Below, in pieces: positions 7,571 to 16,882 of a DNA stretch of 64,000 nucleotides. The notes under the pieces are model-generated. The model saw nothing but the letters and a program-made list of their open reading frames with translations. It made no database searches and was not told the origin of the DNA. The first letter of the stretch is position 1, and the number at the start of each line of letters is the position of its first letter. The stretch lies in contig NZ_PKQK01000004.1 in assembly GCF_002968835.1 (NCBI RefSeq), positions 62,001 to 126,000 on the forward strand, read 5' to 3'. This DNA is from Paenibacillus sp. PCH8. GTDB lineage: Bacteria > Bacillota > Bacilli > Paenibacillales > Paenibacillaceae. The position numbers and the translations under genes were made by a program.

Positions 7571-10500
7571 TTGAAACATTCTAAAATGAAGAAGTTTATG
7601 AATATCATTCTTATCTTTTCAGTAGTGTTAGGTCTTTTCGGAAACTGGATACCAGCGACTACATATGCAGAAGAGCAAAACGAACAAGAAGGTTCTACAG
7701 GCCAAAACCCTTCTCCGTTGGAGTCTCTTTCTCTGATTGCAGATCAATTTGACACAACAGAAGGCTTTATCCAAGGTTACCTCGATGAGGGTTATACGTT
7801 GAATGAAGTGATTTCAGCTCTTTATAAAGCTAGAGATGAACAGATTGGATTCGACGAAGCCTTGCAAGCTGTAAGCCCACAGGAAGTTAATGAATCCGCT
7901 ACGGTCACCAGTGACGTTTATTCGGACCCTGTTGTAGAGGAAGAAGCACCAATCACAGGTGTGGAAGCTGACCAATCCAGTATTATGCAGCGGTATGAAA
8001 CGTTCGTGGTGGAAGAGGAACTGATTTCCCCGCCAGATACAGACCTTGAGAAAGAAAACGAACCGAAAGAAGAGGAAGACAAAAGCGCTGAGGATGAGGA
8101 AAAAGAACAGGTTGATCCAGATGATCAATCGGAAGGTGAAAAAGAGTCTGAAGGAACTGAAGAAACAGCACCACCGACAGAAACTACAACTGATGATGAA
8201 AACGCACCTCAAACGAATCAGGATGTAGGGCAAGAACCGACAGCACCTTCTTCAAGCGAAAACACTTCTACCCTTGAAGGAAAGCCGGCTGCTGAGACCA
8301 AGGAAACACCATCATCACAAGGAAGTGCAGTAAGCACATCTCCTACGTCGATGGAATCGAAGTCAGAACCGAAGAATATCTCGGAAAAAGTATCAAAATC
8401 TGTGCCTGAAAAGGGACAGGTTAAGGAGAATAATGATGCTTCAATTACGAATAAAAAGCAATCCGAGTCATCATCACAATCGAAGCAAAAATCAAAATCA
8501 GATGTAAAACCACTTGCAGGACAAACGAGTGTCCCAGATCCAGGGAAACATATCGCTGAAAAAGCACCAGTCTATAATAAAAAGTCGTTTAACGAGGCTC
8601 CTTATACCGTAGGTGAAAACGGAGAAACCATTTCAACGATGAGTGGTGGCCTTATGTTGGAGCATGTCGATGCGTCTTTGCCTGGACGTGCAGGGATGTC
8701 CTTTTCATTGGAAAGGCAATATAACTCGAATTCAGCCCAGTTTTATGATCCGGCCGTGGGAACGAATACATATGAGTATCCGGTCTACAATTATTTTCTC
8801 ACCTACCAGGCAGTGAAGAAAAAAATCATTACCAAATATCACGTTAAATATAAACTTAACAAGTGGGTTCAGGAAGACTACAATGGCGATGGTCTCAAAG
8901 ATAATGACACGATTGTAGTGGAAACGCCGACTATCCTGCAAGGCACATATACGACCGAAGCCGATGCTCGGAAAGCGGCAAGTACACAAATCGCATTTTG
9001 GAATCCATCGGAAAGCCGTACCGAGCAACAAACCCGTAGTGGAAGTCTGAGTAGTCTACCTTCAAGTATAAGTTACAATCAAGGTGGGTTTAGCGGAACA
9101 TTAAACAAATCAGGTAGTCTTCAGGTCATTTCTGGACAATATCAGCCTGCACGTACAATTACTGCACCAACGCAGACTTGCACTAACTCAATTCCAGGAA
9201 AATATGACTCCAAAGGTGTCTGGACTCAGACAGGGTCAGGAAGCCCATGTCCAGATACGAAAACAGCGACCGTTGAGGGCAAAACGATTACGCTTACCCG
9301 TTCTTCAGTGACGGCTACGAAAGCTTGTCCATCACCAGATAAATCGGTAGCGAACTATGTGTGTACCAAAACATGGGAAGCACGTTATAACGGGTCCGTA
9401 TCCATTCCAGAATCAGACACCCGAGTATATTCCCAATCCTATATCGGAAGTGTCGTTAAGCCTGGGCAATATTCTCAACAACGTTATGATTCTTGGATTG
9501 CAGGTAAGGCTCCATACCAGTATCGTTATGCTTATTCCGTCCGAGAGCAGCCTTGGGTAGAGCAGGAAGTAACAGAAGGACCGGCTGAAACCATCACTTT
9601 ATACACGGATGGTACACCCGATTGGTCAGCAGTTAACGATTTGAAAAACAACGTAAATAGCAATGCTGGAAAAGGGATATCTACTTCAATGGATAGTAGT
9701 TACAACTATTATTTGGCTTCTAGTCCATCTGCTGAGATACGAGCTTATCAAGTGGGGAGTAACTTTGATGTCACATACTATAACAAAACGGTTCCTGCCG
9801 CTGCGGACAAACGAGCACCACTAGGCAAAGGATGGTCTTGGAAACTACCATACATTGAAACTGAAAATAGCAAATCGTATATGGTCATGGCAGATGGCGG
9901 CCGCTACGAAATTGTGGGTAATACGCTTAAAGGGTATGACTGGGAAGGTATTACCGTGAAACCGGATACCTCAGTAATTTTAAATGGAGAAACCTCATCT
10001 CTCGTTATGACATCTTCAGACGGATTAACCAAGCAATATTTTTCTGCGGATGGACGTCTACTCCAGATCTCCGATGGACAGAAAAATGATATTCAATTTT
10101 TCTATGAAAACAATTCGCTGTATAACAGCAAATTGTTAACCCAAGTGAAGGATGCTATAGGTAATACCATTCGTATCAGCTATACATCTTCAGCTGTAAC
10201 GATTGTGCAGGGAAACCGCTCAGTCACGTATAACAAACAGACGAAAAATGGCATAGAGTTGCTCGATTCTGTCATTGATCCGTTAGGACGAAAAACGACG
10301 TATTCCTACAAACTGGCTGACGCCAAGTTTAACTTGCCTGGATTTAGCCCTGAACGTGCGGCAATCAATCCGTATGCCTTGCTGACATCCGTGCAGCATA
10401 ACACCGGTGCCAAAACGTTCTATGATTATGAGAACGGATCGGTGAAGCGGTACATTGGGGAAGATTCCTTCAATGATGCCTACCGCGTATTGTCGCGTAA

Positions 10501-13500
10501 AGATCAGATTACGTATGAAAATGGGTCAACAGAGGATTACAACCGTCAGACGTTCAGCTACACTTCAGATATAGGAGCAACCTTTTCGCAGGACACAACT
10601 TTTGCTGTCTCTGTGAGTAATGGATTAACCAACACACAATACAACTACCGTAAAGATTTTATTAACAATGACACACCAGCCCAGTTCTATCTGGACGGAA
10701 GCATTGTTAGTGCAGAGGGTAAAACACAAACAACAACGAACACCTATGGTAAAACCGTCAAAGGACGTGGTTATGCTGCACCAACACCAACGGTAACCAC
10801 AGTAACGGATAACCAAGCTAAGGAAGTCTTTACAACCACCCTACAGCTGGATGACTACGGTAATATCACTTCGGTAACGGATGCAACAGGACGCACTACC
10901 ACCAGTAAGTATGATGATACAAGACACTGGTTAACGAGCGTAACCGATATGGTGGATGCGACCAACAAGAAATATACGGCACTTGCACGGGATAATGTCG
11001 GTAATATTAAGCAAATCGTTAATCGTAAAGACAATGCCAGTGGTGAGCTGTTGACACAGGCTGACTACACTTACGATGCATACGGTAACCTGTTAACTCA
11101 GCGTATCTCGGATGGCAAACAGGAACGAAATGCGACACTCGAATATGATGGTACTTATCAAAATGCATATCCTACTCGTCTAATTATGATGGTGACGGAT
11201 GTGGACGGTCAAACAACACCAGTAAGCACATCATCTGAATATGATATGTCTACAGGTGACTTGATCTCCTCTACAGATGCAGAGCAGCGTACAACCAAGT
11301 ATCGCGTAGATGCGATGGGTCGTACCATTGAAGTAACACAAACGGATGGAACTACTCTCCGAGCGGATTACGATGACATCAACAATACCATTAAAGTGAC
11401 GGATGAGCTTGGTCAGCAACGGTTACAGAAATGGAATTCACTGGGTCAGGCAATCGAAAACGGTTATTTCTCAGGTAACAGCTATGTGGTGTCTCAACGT
11501 ACTGGGTATGACCCGTATGGTCGGGCTGCTTGGACAGACGATGCACTGGGTAACCGTACTCGTAATACGTATGATAATTGGAGCCGTGTGGTGATGACTA
11601 CCGGAGCCGATGGTACGTCTACATCTATGAAATACGATGATGTGGCTCGCACAGCCACAAGTACCGATGCCGAAGGCTACATTCAGATTGCGACCTACGA
11701 TAAATGGGGCAAAGGCATCAAAGCAGAAGAGAAAACACAGTTGGAGCAAATAATTCGAACACTAGGAAAAAATAAATATGATAACATCAGTGGCAAAGTT
11801 TTGGAGCAAAGCGATGGTAATGGAAACGTTAAAACGTTTAACTATGATGTCATGGGCCAGCTTCGTCAAGTTACCAGTGCCAATGGAGAACAGACACAGT
11901 ACAACTACGATCTGGTTGGGAATCTGATCAAGACGATTGACCCGACAGGCAACATCAAAGAGAATACGTATGATGAGCTCAATCGCCGCATTAAAACGAA
12001 AGACAAGTCAGGTAATATCACGAGAAGTTATTATACACCTGGCGGCAACCTGACGAAACATGTGGATCGCAATGGCAATACGTTCACATATGAGTATGAC
12101 CTGCGTGGTAACCTGATTAGTAAAGTGAGCACTGATGAAACAATCAGCTATGCCCTAGATGCCGTAGGCAAACGTACAAGTATGATGGATCGCACGGGTA
12201 CAACAAGTTATCAATACGATTCGGCAACGGAGCAATTGACACGGATCTCTTATCCAGACGGACTTATAACTGAGTTCACCTACGATCTGAATGGTAACCG
12301 TACTGAAATGAAGGGGCCATTTGGCAATACCGTGTATTACATGTACGATGCAATGAACCGAATGACATCGGTGGGTACAGTGAAGAATTCACCGGATGCT
12401 CAGTACACGTATTATATGAATGGATTGTTCAAATCGTCCCAGTCTCTTAATGGTGTAAATAACCTCAGGACGTATAATGGTCTGGATCTGGTGAGTTTTG
12501 AGCAAGTACGTGATCAAACTACATTGGGTTTGTATAATTACAGTTATGATAACAACAAAAACATAACGAAGCGTGTGCAACAAGGCGTTCAGGATGATTT
12601 TACCTATGACCAACTGGATCGAATTGTAACAGCAAGTGGCAATAACGAGCAGTACACCTATGATAAACAAGGCAACCGTCTGACGATGCAGTCTGATAAG
12701 GAAGATAATTCTGTTGAAAGTGAGTATCAGTACGATACCAGCAATCGTTTGACTCAAGTTATCACAGACACAGCCAAAGTAGACTATCAGTACAATGGTG
12801 ACAATCTGCTCGTTGAACGTACTGAAAATGGAGTGGCCACTCGTTATTATTACGATGATGGAGCTCAGATCATTGCTGAGGCCGAAGTGCATAATGGCAC
12901 ACCGGAACTAAAAGCTAATTATATTCGAGGCACTAAACTTGAAGGTATTGCTTACAAAGATGGGAGCAAGGCATATGTTCAAACCAACGGTCACGGGGAT
13001 ATTACCGAGCTACGGGACTCAAATGGCGCGTTACTGAACAAGTATCAGTATGACGTATGGGGCAATCTGGAATCGAAAGAGGAGAAGGTTTATAACCCGT
13101 TCCTTTATTCCGGTGAACTGTGGGATGATACAACGCAGTTGCAGTATTTACGGGCAAGATGGTACGATCCGAACATAGGTAGATTTATTAATGAGGATAC
13201 ATTTGAGGGTAAGCAGAATGATCCATTGAGTTTAAATTTATATACCTATGTTTCTAATAATCCATTGCGTTTTATCGATCCTTCAGGGAATTATTGCCAA
13301 TCAATCAATGGGAAATATGGACATTCTGGGGGATGTAATGATGTTAAAAATTCATCAAGATATGTCCCAGATAGCATAGTAAATGCAAATATAGGTAAAT
13401 CTTATAATGAAATAATTAAGATATATAATAAAAAGAAAGAGAAGGCTGTTGCAAGTGCTAAAGAAATACAGATTTTCAATATTGAGCGCAATATGGTTGT

Positions 13501-13924
13501 TGCTACTCCTAATTCAGGAAGTATTTCTTCTGCATTAAATGCGTTTTTTCAAATGTTGGGGATCGCAGGAGCAGTAACCTTCGAGACAGCTGTTACTGAA
13601 ACTAAAACCCCACCTAAAAATCAAAAATTTATTTTTAGAAGTGGTTCTAAAACTTTGTATAATCTTACTCCAAGAATTACAGATACAACAGGATTATCAT
13701 TTTTCACTAAACCTCAAACTAAAAAATTTGCCATGACAACGATAGAAGCTGTTAATGCGACTGGTGTATTGTTTGCAAAGATTGACAATCCGGCGACTGG
13801 CCATGTTTCTGTACGAGCAGTTGATCCATACGAACATATATTATGGATGGAGTCTAAACAGGATGCTGACGATAACCCTTATTATCTTACAACAATTCTA
13901 AAAAGTATATTAATTGAGAACTAA
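7571..13924 (+). CDS. WapA-like Rhs/YD-repeat polymorphic toxin
   Basis: A 2,117-residue secreted contact-dependent toxin. TTG 7571 is placed 10 bases after GGAG; ATG 7586 is the alternative. Order of parts: a signal peptide ending about residue 34; an acidic and Ser/Thr/Glu-rich low-complexity linker (about 130-320); the four-cysteine domain (about 501-632); a long array of YD repeats (YDxxGN, about 850-1830); and the Rhs core end with LYSGELWDDTTQLQYLRARWYDP-type hallmarks and NNPLRFIDPSG. The last 211 residues (about 1907-2117) are the variable toxin and are more AT-rich than the core. The toxin carries FRSGSK, NLTPR, TTGLSFF and GHVSVR. I do not recognise its activity; an ADP-ribosyltransferase-like fold is a weak guess only. 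Confidence 0.9.
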   Translation: MKHSKMKKFMNIILIFSVVLGLFGNWIPATTYAEEQNEQEGSTGQNPSPLESLSLIADQFDTTEGFIQGYLDEGYTLNEVISALYKARDEQIGFDEALQAVSPQEVNESATVTSDVYSDPVVEEEAPITGVEADQSSIMQRYETFVVEEELISPPDTDLEKENEPKEEEDKSAEDEEKEQVDPDDQSEGEKESEGTEETAPPTETTTDDENAPQTNQDVGQEPTAPSSSENTSTLEGKPAAETKETPSSQGSAVSTSPTSMESKSEPKNISEKVSKSVPEKGQVKENNDASITNKKQSESSSQSKQKSKSDVKPLAGQTSVPDPGKHIAEKAPVYNKKSFNEAPYTVGENGETISTMSGGLMLEHVDASLPGRAGMSFSLERQYNSNSAQFYDPAVGTNTYEYPVYNYFLTYQAVKKKIITKYHVKYKLNKWVQEDYNGDGLKDNDTIVVETPTILQGTYTTEADARKAASTQIAFWNPSESRTEQQTRSGSLSSLPSSISYNQGGFSGTLNKSGSLQVISGQYQPARTITAPTQTCTNSIPGKYDSKGVWTQTGSGSPCPDTKTATVEGKTITLTRSSVTATKACPSPDKSVANYVCTKTWEARYNGSVSIPESDTRVYSQSYIGSVVKPGQYSQQRYDSWIAGKAPYQYRYAYSVREQPWVEQEVTEGPAETITLYTDGTPDWSAVNDLKNNVNSNAGKGISTSMDSSYNYYLASSPSAEIRAYQVGSNFDVTYYNKTVPAAADKRAPLGKGWSWKLPYIETENSKSYMVMADGGRYEIVGNTLKGYDWEGITVKPDTSVILNGETSSLVMTSSDGLTKQYFSADGRLLQISDGQKNDIQFFYENNSLYNSKLLTQVKDAIGNTIRISYTSSAVTIVQGNRSVTYNKQTKNGIELLDSVIDPLGRKTTYSYKLADAKFNLPGFSPERAAINPYALLTSVQHNTGAKTFYDYENGSVKRYIGEDSFNDAYRVLSRKDQITYENGSTEDYNRQTFSYTSDIGATFSQDTTFAVSVSNGLTNTQYNYRKDFINNDTPAQFYLDGSIVSAEGKTQTTTNTYGKTVKGRGYAAPTPTVTTVTDNQAKEVFTTTLQLDDYGNITSVTDATGRTTTSKYDDTRHWLTSVTDMVDATNKKYTALARDNVGNIKQIVNRKDNASGELLTQADYTYDAYGNLLTQRISDGKQERNATLEYDGTYQNAYPTRLIMMVTDVDGQTTPVSTSSEYDMSTGDLISSTDAEQRTTKYRVDAMGRTIEVTQTDGTTLRADYDDINNTIKVTDELGQQRLQKWNSLGQAIENGYFSGNSYVVSQRTGYDPYGRAAWTDDALGNRTRNTYDNWSRVVMTTGADGTSTSMKYDDVARTATSTDAEGYIQIATYDKWGKGIKAEEKTQLEQIIRTLGKNKYDNISGKVLEQSDGNGNVKTFNYDVMGQLRQVTSANGEQTQYNYDLVGNLIKTIDPTGNIKENTYDELNRRIKTKDKSGNITRSYYTPGGNLTKHVDRNGNTFTYEYDLRGNLISKVSTDETISYALDAVGKRTSMMDRTGTTSYQYDSATEQLTRISYPDGLITEFTYDLNGNRTEMKGPFGNTVYYMYDAMNRMTSVGTVKNSPDAQYTYYMNGLFKSSQSLNGVNNLRTYNGLDLVSFEQVRDQTTLGLYNYSYDNNKNITKRVQQGVQDDFTYDQLDRIVTASGNNEQYTYDKQGNRLTMQSDKEDNSVESEYQYDTSNRLTQVITDTAKVDYQYNGDNLLVERTENGVATRYYYDDGAQIIAEAEVHNGTPELKANYIRGTKLEGIAYKDGSKAYVQTNGHGDITELRDSNGALLNKYQYDVWGNLESKEEKVYNPFLYSGELWDDTTQLQYLRARWYDPNIGRFINEDTFEGKQNDPLSLNLYTYVSNNPLRFIDPSGNYCQSINGKYGHSGGCNDVKNSSRYVPDSIVNANIGKSYNEIIKIYNKKKEKAVASAKEIQIFNIERNMVVATPNSGSISSALNAFFQMLGIAGAVTFETAVTETKTPPKNQKFIFRSGSKTLYNLTPRITDTTGLSFFTKPQTKKFAMTTIEAVNATGVLFAKIDNPATGHVSVRAVDPYEHILWMESKQDADDNPYYLTTILKSILIEN

Positions 13925-13959
13925 TGATTCCAATAAATTTGAATAAAGGGGAATTATGA

Positions 13960-14364
13960 ATGAGTATAAAAAAGATGTTACCTAAGGACAAAGCTGATTT
14001 CGAATCTGTGGAAAAGCTTAGCAGCCTTAGTAACAACGAATTAGAGGAGATATTACCAGAACTGTTCGAGTGGTTACAAGACGGGAATTGGCCGATTTCA
14101 GGAGTTGTTGAAAATTTACTTCTGAGGTTCGGAGAAGAATTGATTCCCCATATTAAAAATGTGTTCAAAACAAGAGATCCGCAGTGGGAATACTTTATGT
14201 TAAGTGGCTTAATTAGCAGATTACCCTTAATTTATTTAGTAATGTTAAAGGAGGAATTGGAATTAATATTGAAGAATCCTACAAAAAATGAAATACTCGA
14301 AGAGTTAGATGAAGTCATAGTGCCATTGCTAAACAAAATAGAACAGCAAGAAAATCAAATGTGA
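13960..14364 (+). CDS. DUF5071-type immunity protein
   Basis: A 134-residue alpha-helical cytosolic protein (MLPKDKADFESVEKLSSL, LPELFEWLQDGNWP, LIPHIKNVF, PTKNE). This layout fits the DUF5071 family as I know it, which is common in bacterial toxin-immunity loci. The gene begins 35 bases after the Rhs toxin stop, on the same strand, behind GGGG, and shares the toxin tip's AT-rich composition. That is the normal place for the cognate immunity gene, so it probably protects the producer from the toxin's C-terminal domain. Pairing is inferred from position only. Confidence 0.75.
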   Translation: MSIKKMLPKDKADFESVEKLSSLSNNELEEILPELFEWLQDGNWPISGVVENLLLRFGEELIPHIKNVFKTRDPQWEYFMLSGLISRLPLIYLVMLKEELELILKNPTKNEILEELDEVIVPLLNKIEQQENQM

Positions 14365-14432
14365 AAATGAACAATTCCCCAAAATCAGTTTGAAGAGATT
14401 ACTTTAGCAATTCTTGAAAAGTACTAAACTAC

Positions 14433-14468
14433 AAACTGCTTCCGGAACTCATCGGAGGCAGTTTTCTT
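14433..14468 (+). terminator. Rho-independent terminator after the toxin-immunity pair
   Basis: AAACTGCTTCCG / CGGAGGCAGTTTT stem-loop followed by a T-rich stretch. Confidence 0.75.
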
Positions 14469-14508
14469 CTATATGTGCGTCAATAGTGGCAATAAATAAG
14501 GGTAGCAT

Positions 14509-14650
14509 GACGTTGTACAAGTTCGAGAAGCGGCTCGTGACCCATTTTAACAGGAATGCAAACTTTTTATGATTAATACTTCATAAAGTGAAGAGAATGT
14601 TTAGTTTTAGAAGAACCCCAATCATAATATTTTTATTGGGGTTCTTGTTT
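14509..14650 (+). pseudogene. decayed toxin-tail fragment, repeat copy A, with terminator
   Basis: This stretch is clearly similar to 18529-18669 in the same orientation. A short frame reads VVQVREAARDPF and then stops. The other copy continues PAGTPTSYDY before its stop, so copy A is the more degenerate. It ends in a hairpin AAGAACCCCAAT / ATTGGGGTTCTT at 14611-14650. The pattern is that of the last codons plus terminator of a displaced gene, possibly an orphan toxin tip. Confidence 0.6.
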
Positions 14651-14853
14651 TAAGAAGCTGAAGTAAGCAGTCTACAAATAAATTTATTAGATAAGTCGAT
14701 TAATTAAACAACTGCGAATTTATTAGTGATTAATGGTTCAATGAACTTCCTAAAGGGCCGGGTTAGTTTGGTTCCTTTTTTTGTTGCTCGTATAAAAAGT
14801 TAGCTTATAATTCTGCGAAATTCAATTGTTTAAGTATTATTGCAGAAAAAGCA

Positions 14854-14882
14854 TTGACCAGTGGTAGAATAATCCATATGAT
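14854..14882 (+). promoter_or_regulatory. sigma-A type promoter of the aloR-like gene
   Basis: TTGACC at 14854-14859 and TATGAT at 14877-14882 are separated by exactly 17 bases. The start codon chosen for the regulator (TTG 14944) lies about 55 bases downstream of the expected transcription start. An upstream start at 14854 would lie inside this promoter and is therefore unlikely. Confidence 0.6.
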
Positions 14883-14943
14883 TACCTATATAGATGATAA
14901 AGACATAAAAAATGGGTTTTTATCAATGGAGGTGAAATCATCC

Positions 14944-16316
14944 TTGGAAGTGAAAACTCAACAATCAATTCGGGCAGAGTTGTTAAATTACATAGAAGAA
15001 AATCAAATGCTTGTTTATCATTTTGCTGAAATATCGGGTATAAATTCTGGTACTCTTAGTCGCTTTATCAATGGTTCTCAGCTCATTCCAATTAAAGCTC
15101 TTGATAGAATGACATACACGATGGGACTTGAAGAGGGTACTTTTTATGATCTATATGTAGATGAACTGCTACTTGATCCATCAACAGATTGGAGAAGGTT
15201 ACGGCCGTTTCTAATTAGATGCTCACAGTTAAATGATCTAACCTGTATTGAAAAAATTGTTGATCTTATGTTGGAGAAGTCTTACTATATTTCTTCGCTA
15301 TTTGATTTTGCTGAGTCTCTGTATGAAGGAGGCAATACCACGGCATCACTTCTTATATATAAAAAAGTATCAGAAGGAGAACGTTATCAGCACGCCGAAA
15401 GGTTGGCTGTATGCCAATATAGAATCTTTAAATTATCACTAGGGGACGATCAACAGATCAATTATGAACTTGCTCTTGTATTCGAACCTTTTTCACAAGG
15501 TTGGGTGAATTAGAACAACTTGATGCTATAAAAGACCTCGTTAACTTGTATGTTTCTTTGCAGAAATGGGAGAGAGCAAAACAATTAAGCACTGAAATGG
15601 GACGAATAGCTAGAATACAATACGATTTAAAACATAAAAGGAAAGTAAATGAAATCAGTGTGAGTGGACCTAAAAAATTATTATTTGGGTATATTTTGTA
15701 TTCGCATTTGATATTAGGGACAGTAGCTGAAGAGGCTAGTGATTTCAATGAAGCTTTTTATCATTTAGAAAAATATGAGGATCACAGTTGGATCGTTGAA
15801 ACCGACGCTGCAGCCGAGCAAACAAAGAAACAATTTTTAGTCTGGGCCACCGCGAATAGAATGCTTTATAGAATAATGACAGGGGATATCCAATTAATTG
15901 AGAATTATGTAGATTCTCTGGCTAGCAACGATAACGAAATACTTCTGGGTCTATTCAAAGTTGTGAAAGCTGGGCTGAAATACTCCTGTAATATCGACCA
16001 TATTTTAGAGCGCTATAACGAAATGATTCAAAACCAGGTAATCTCCCAGAAAAAGGTTGGGACATATACTTCTCAAGTAATTAACGACAGATTTGTGATT
16101 TTCTTAGCTGATTTAGCTGAATATTATATTAGATCTTCACGTCATAATATTGGTATAATCTTTGTGTTAGATAGTTTGTCAATATCTGCTAAACTAAATA
16201 ATGATGCTTATCTGGTAAGATGCTTCTGCTTATTTGAGAAATTGAGGCATTCAGCAACAGTGGATCAACTAGATAAGTATAAAGCAATTTTAAAGGAGGT
16301 CGAATTAGTTATATGA
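14944..16316 (+). pseudogene. aloR: AloR/AimR-like peptide-responsive regulator, one frameshift
   Basis: An N-terminal helix-turn-helix (MLVYHFAEISGINSGTLSRF) is followed by about 400 residues of TPR-like helical repeats, the architecture of RRNPP quorum-sensing receptors. The frame breaks at about 15495-15505 (EPFSQG, then LGELEQLDAIKDL in the -1 frame). Restoring one base gives a continuous protein of about 457 residues. TTG 14944 is chosen as start because GGAGGTG lies at the right distance. The stop codon overlaps the ATG of the peptide gene. With that peptide ending SHGAGGW, the pair matches the AloR-AloP systems described in Paenibacillus, relatives of phage AimR. The regulator is expected to bind the re-imported peptide and change DNA binding. 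The frameshift may be a sequencing error. Confidence 0.72.
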
Positions 16317-16465
16317 AGAAGATAATGATCGTTTCTTTGGCTGTGACTTTAGCAATTTTGGTAATTGCTCCATTTAATCAGGTATCAGCTGATAACAACG
16401 AAGTTATTCCAAAAAAAGAAATTTCCATAATAAAAACGAGCTCACACGGTGCTGGCGGTTGGTAA
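16313..16465 (+). CDS. aloP: AloP-like quorum-sensing propeptide
   Basis: A 50-residue pre-pro-peptide translated from ATG 16313 behind a perfect AAAGGAGGT, overlapping the regulator's stop codon. A signal peptide (MKKIMIVSLAVTLAILVIAP, then FNQVSA) is followed by a short pro-region and the C-terminus SSHGAGGW. Phr/PapR/AloP-type peptides are secreted, trimmed to a C-terminal penta- to heptapeptide, and imported by the Opp permease. From memory, a P. polymyxa AloP yields SHGRGG, so the mature signal here may be SHGAGG, with or without the final W. A terminator follows directly, so receptor and peptide form a compact two-gene unit. Confidence 0.78.
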   Translation: MKKIMIVSLAVTLAILVIAPFNQVSADNNEVIPKKEISIIKTSSHGAGGW

Positions 16466-16482
16466 AACAGAATAGTAATGTC

Positions 16483-16510
16483 CAAAACCTCCTTAGATGG
16501 AGGTTTTTTT
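16483..16510 (+). terminator. Rho-independent terminator of the aloR-aloP unit
   Basis: AAAACCTCC / GGAGGTTTT stem, with an unbroken T run. Confidence 0.85.
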
Positions 16511-16590
16511 AAATTGTATTTTATGTATATATGCACCAATCTGGAGTTTGAATAGAAAGAGTTAGGATTAGTTATAGAGGTGACTTTGCG

Positions 16591-16758
16591 ATGTCGATTA
16601 ATCCTATAATTAAAGAAAAAATAGAACAAGAGCGGGATGTCTTGAACAAGTTAGTGAGCATTCACGGTATTGAACATCCGCTGGTTATCAGACAATCTGA
16701 ACTATTAGATGAATTAATAAATCAACACAATAATGATACAAAAGCATCATCCAGTTAG
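16591..16758 (+). CDS. Spo0E-like aspartyl-phosphate phosphatase
   Basis: A 55-residue protein from ATG 16591 with an upstream AGAGGTG. It forms two helices joined by a loop. Helix 2 has the Spo0E-type pattern QSELLDELINQ (consensus SxxLDxxI), and the loop contains HGIEHPLVI. Spo0E-family phosphatases dephosphorylate Spo0A~P and delay sporulation. Its position straight after an AloR-AloP pair suggests that the peptide signal may be linked to sporulation timing, much as Rap-Phr pairs are in Bacillus. Too short for a confident family score by eye, but the motif is good. Confidence 0.7.
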   Translation: MSINPIIKEKIEQERDVLNKLVSIHGIEHPLVIRQSELLDELINQHNNDTKASSS

Positions 16759-16882
16759 ATCCGTCTGCTTAGTGAATTAGAGTAATGGAGTCCTGGGAAT
16801 CGCGGAACATAAATCAAGCTTTGGCTCAGATTAAAGGGTAAAAGCCATAAATAAAATTCAGGTGTATTTGTATGAAAGAAAA

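Noticed and set aside
7814..8233. Antisense frames opposite the Rhs N-terminal linker
   Set aside because: They arise from the Glu/Ser/Thr-rich low-complexity codons of the Rhs gene and encode Phe/Cys-rich nonsense.
12389..12892. Antisense frame opposite the YD repeats
   Set aside because: A by-product of repeat codons in the Rhs core; no start signal and an Ile/Val/Thr-rich translation.
14854..14943. Longer N-terminus of the aloR-like regulator
   Set aside because: It would begin inside the -35/-10 promoter elements. TTG 14944 has a proper GGAGGTG site.
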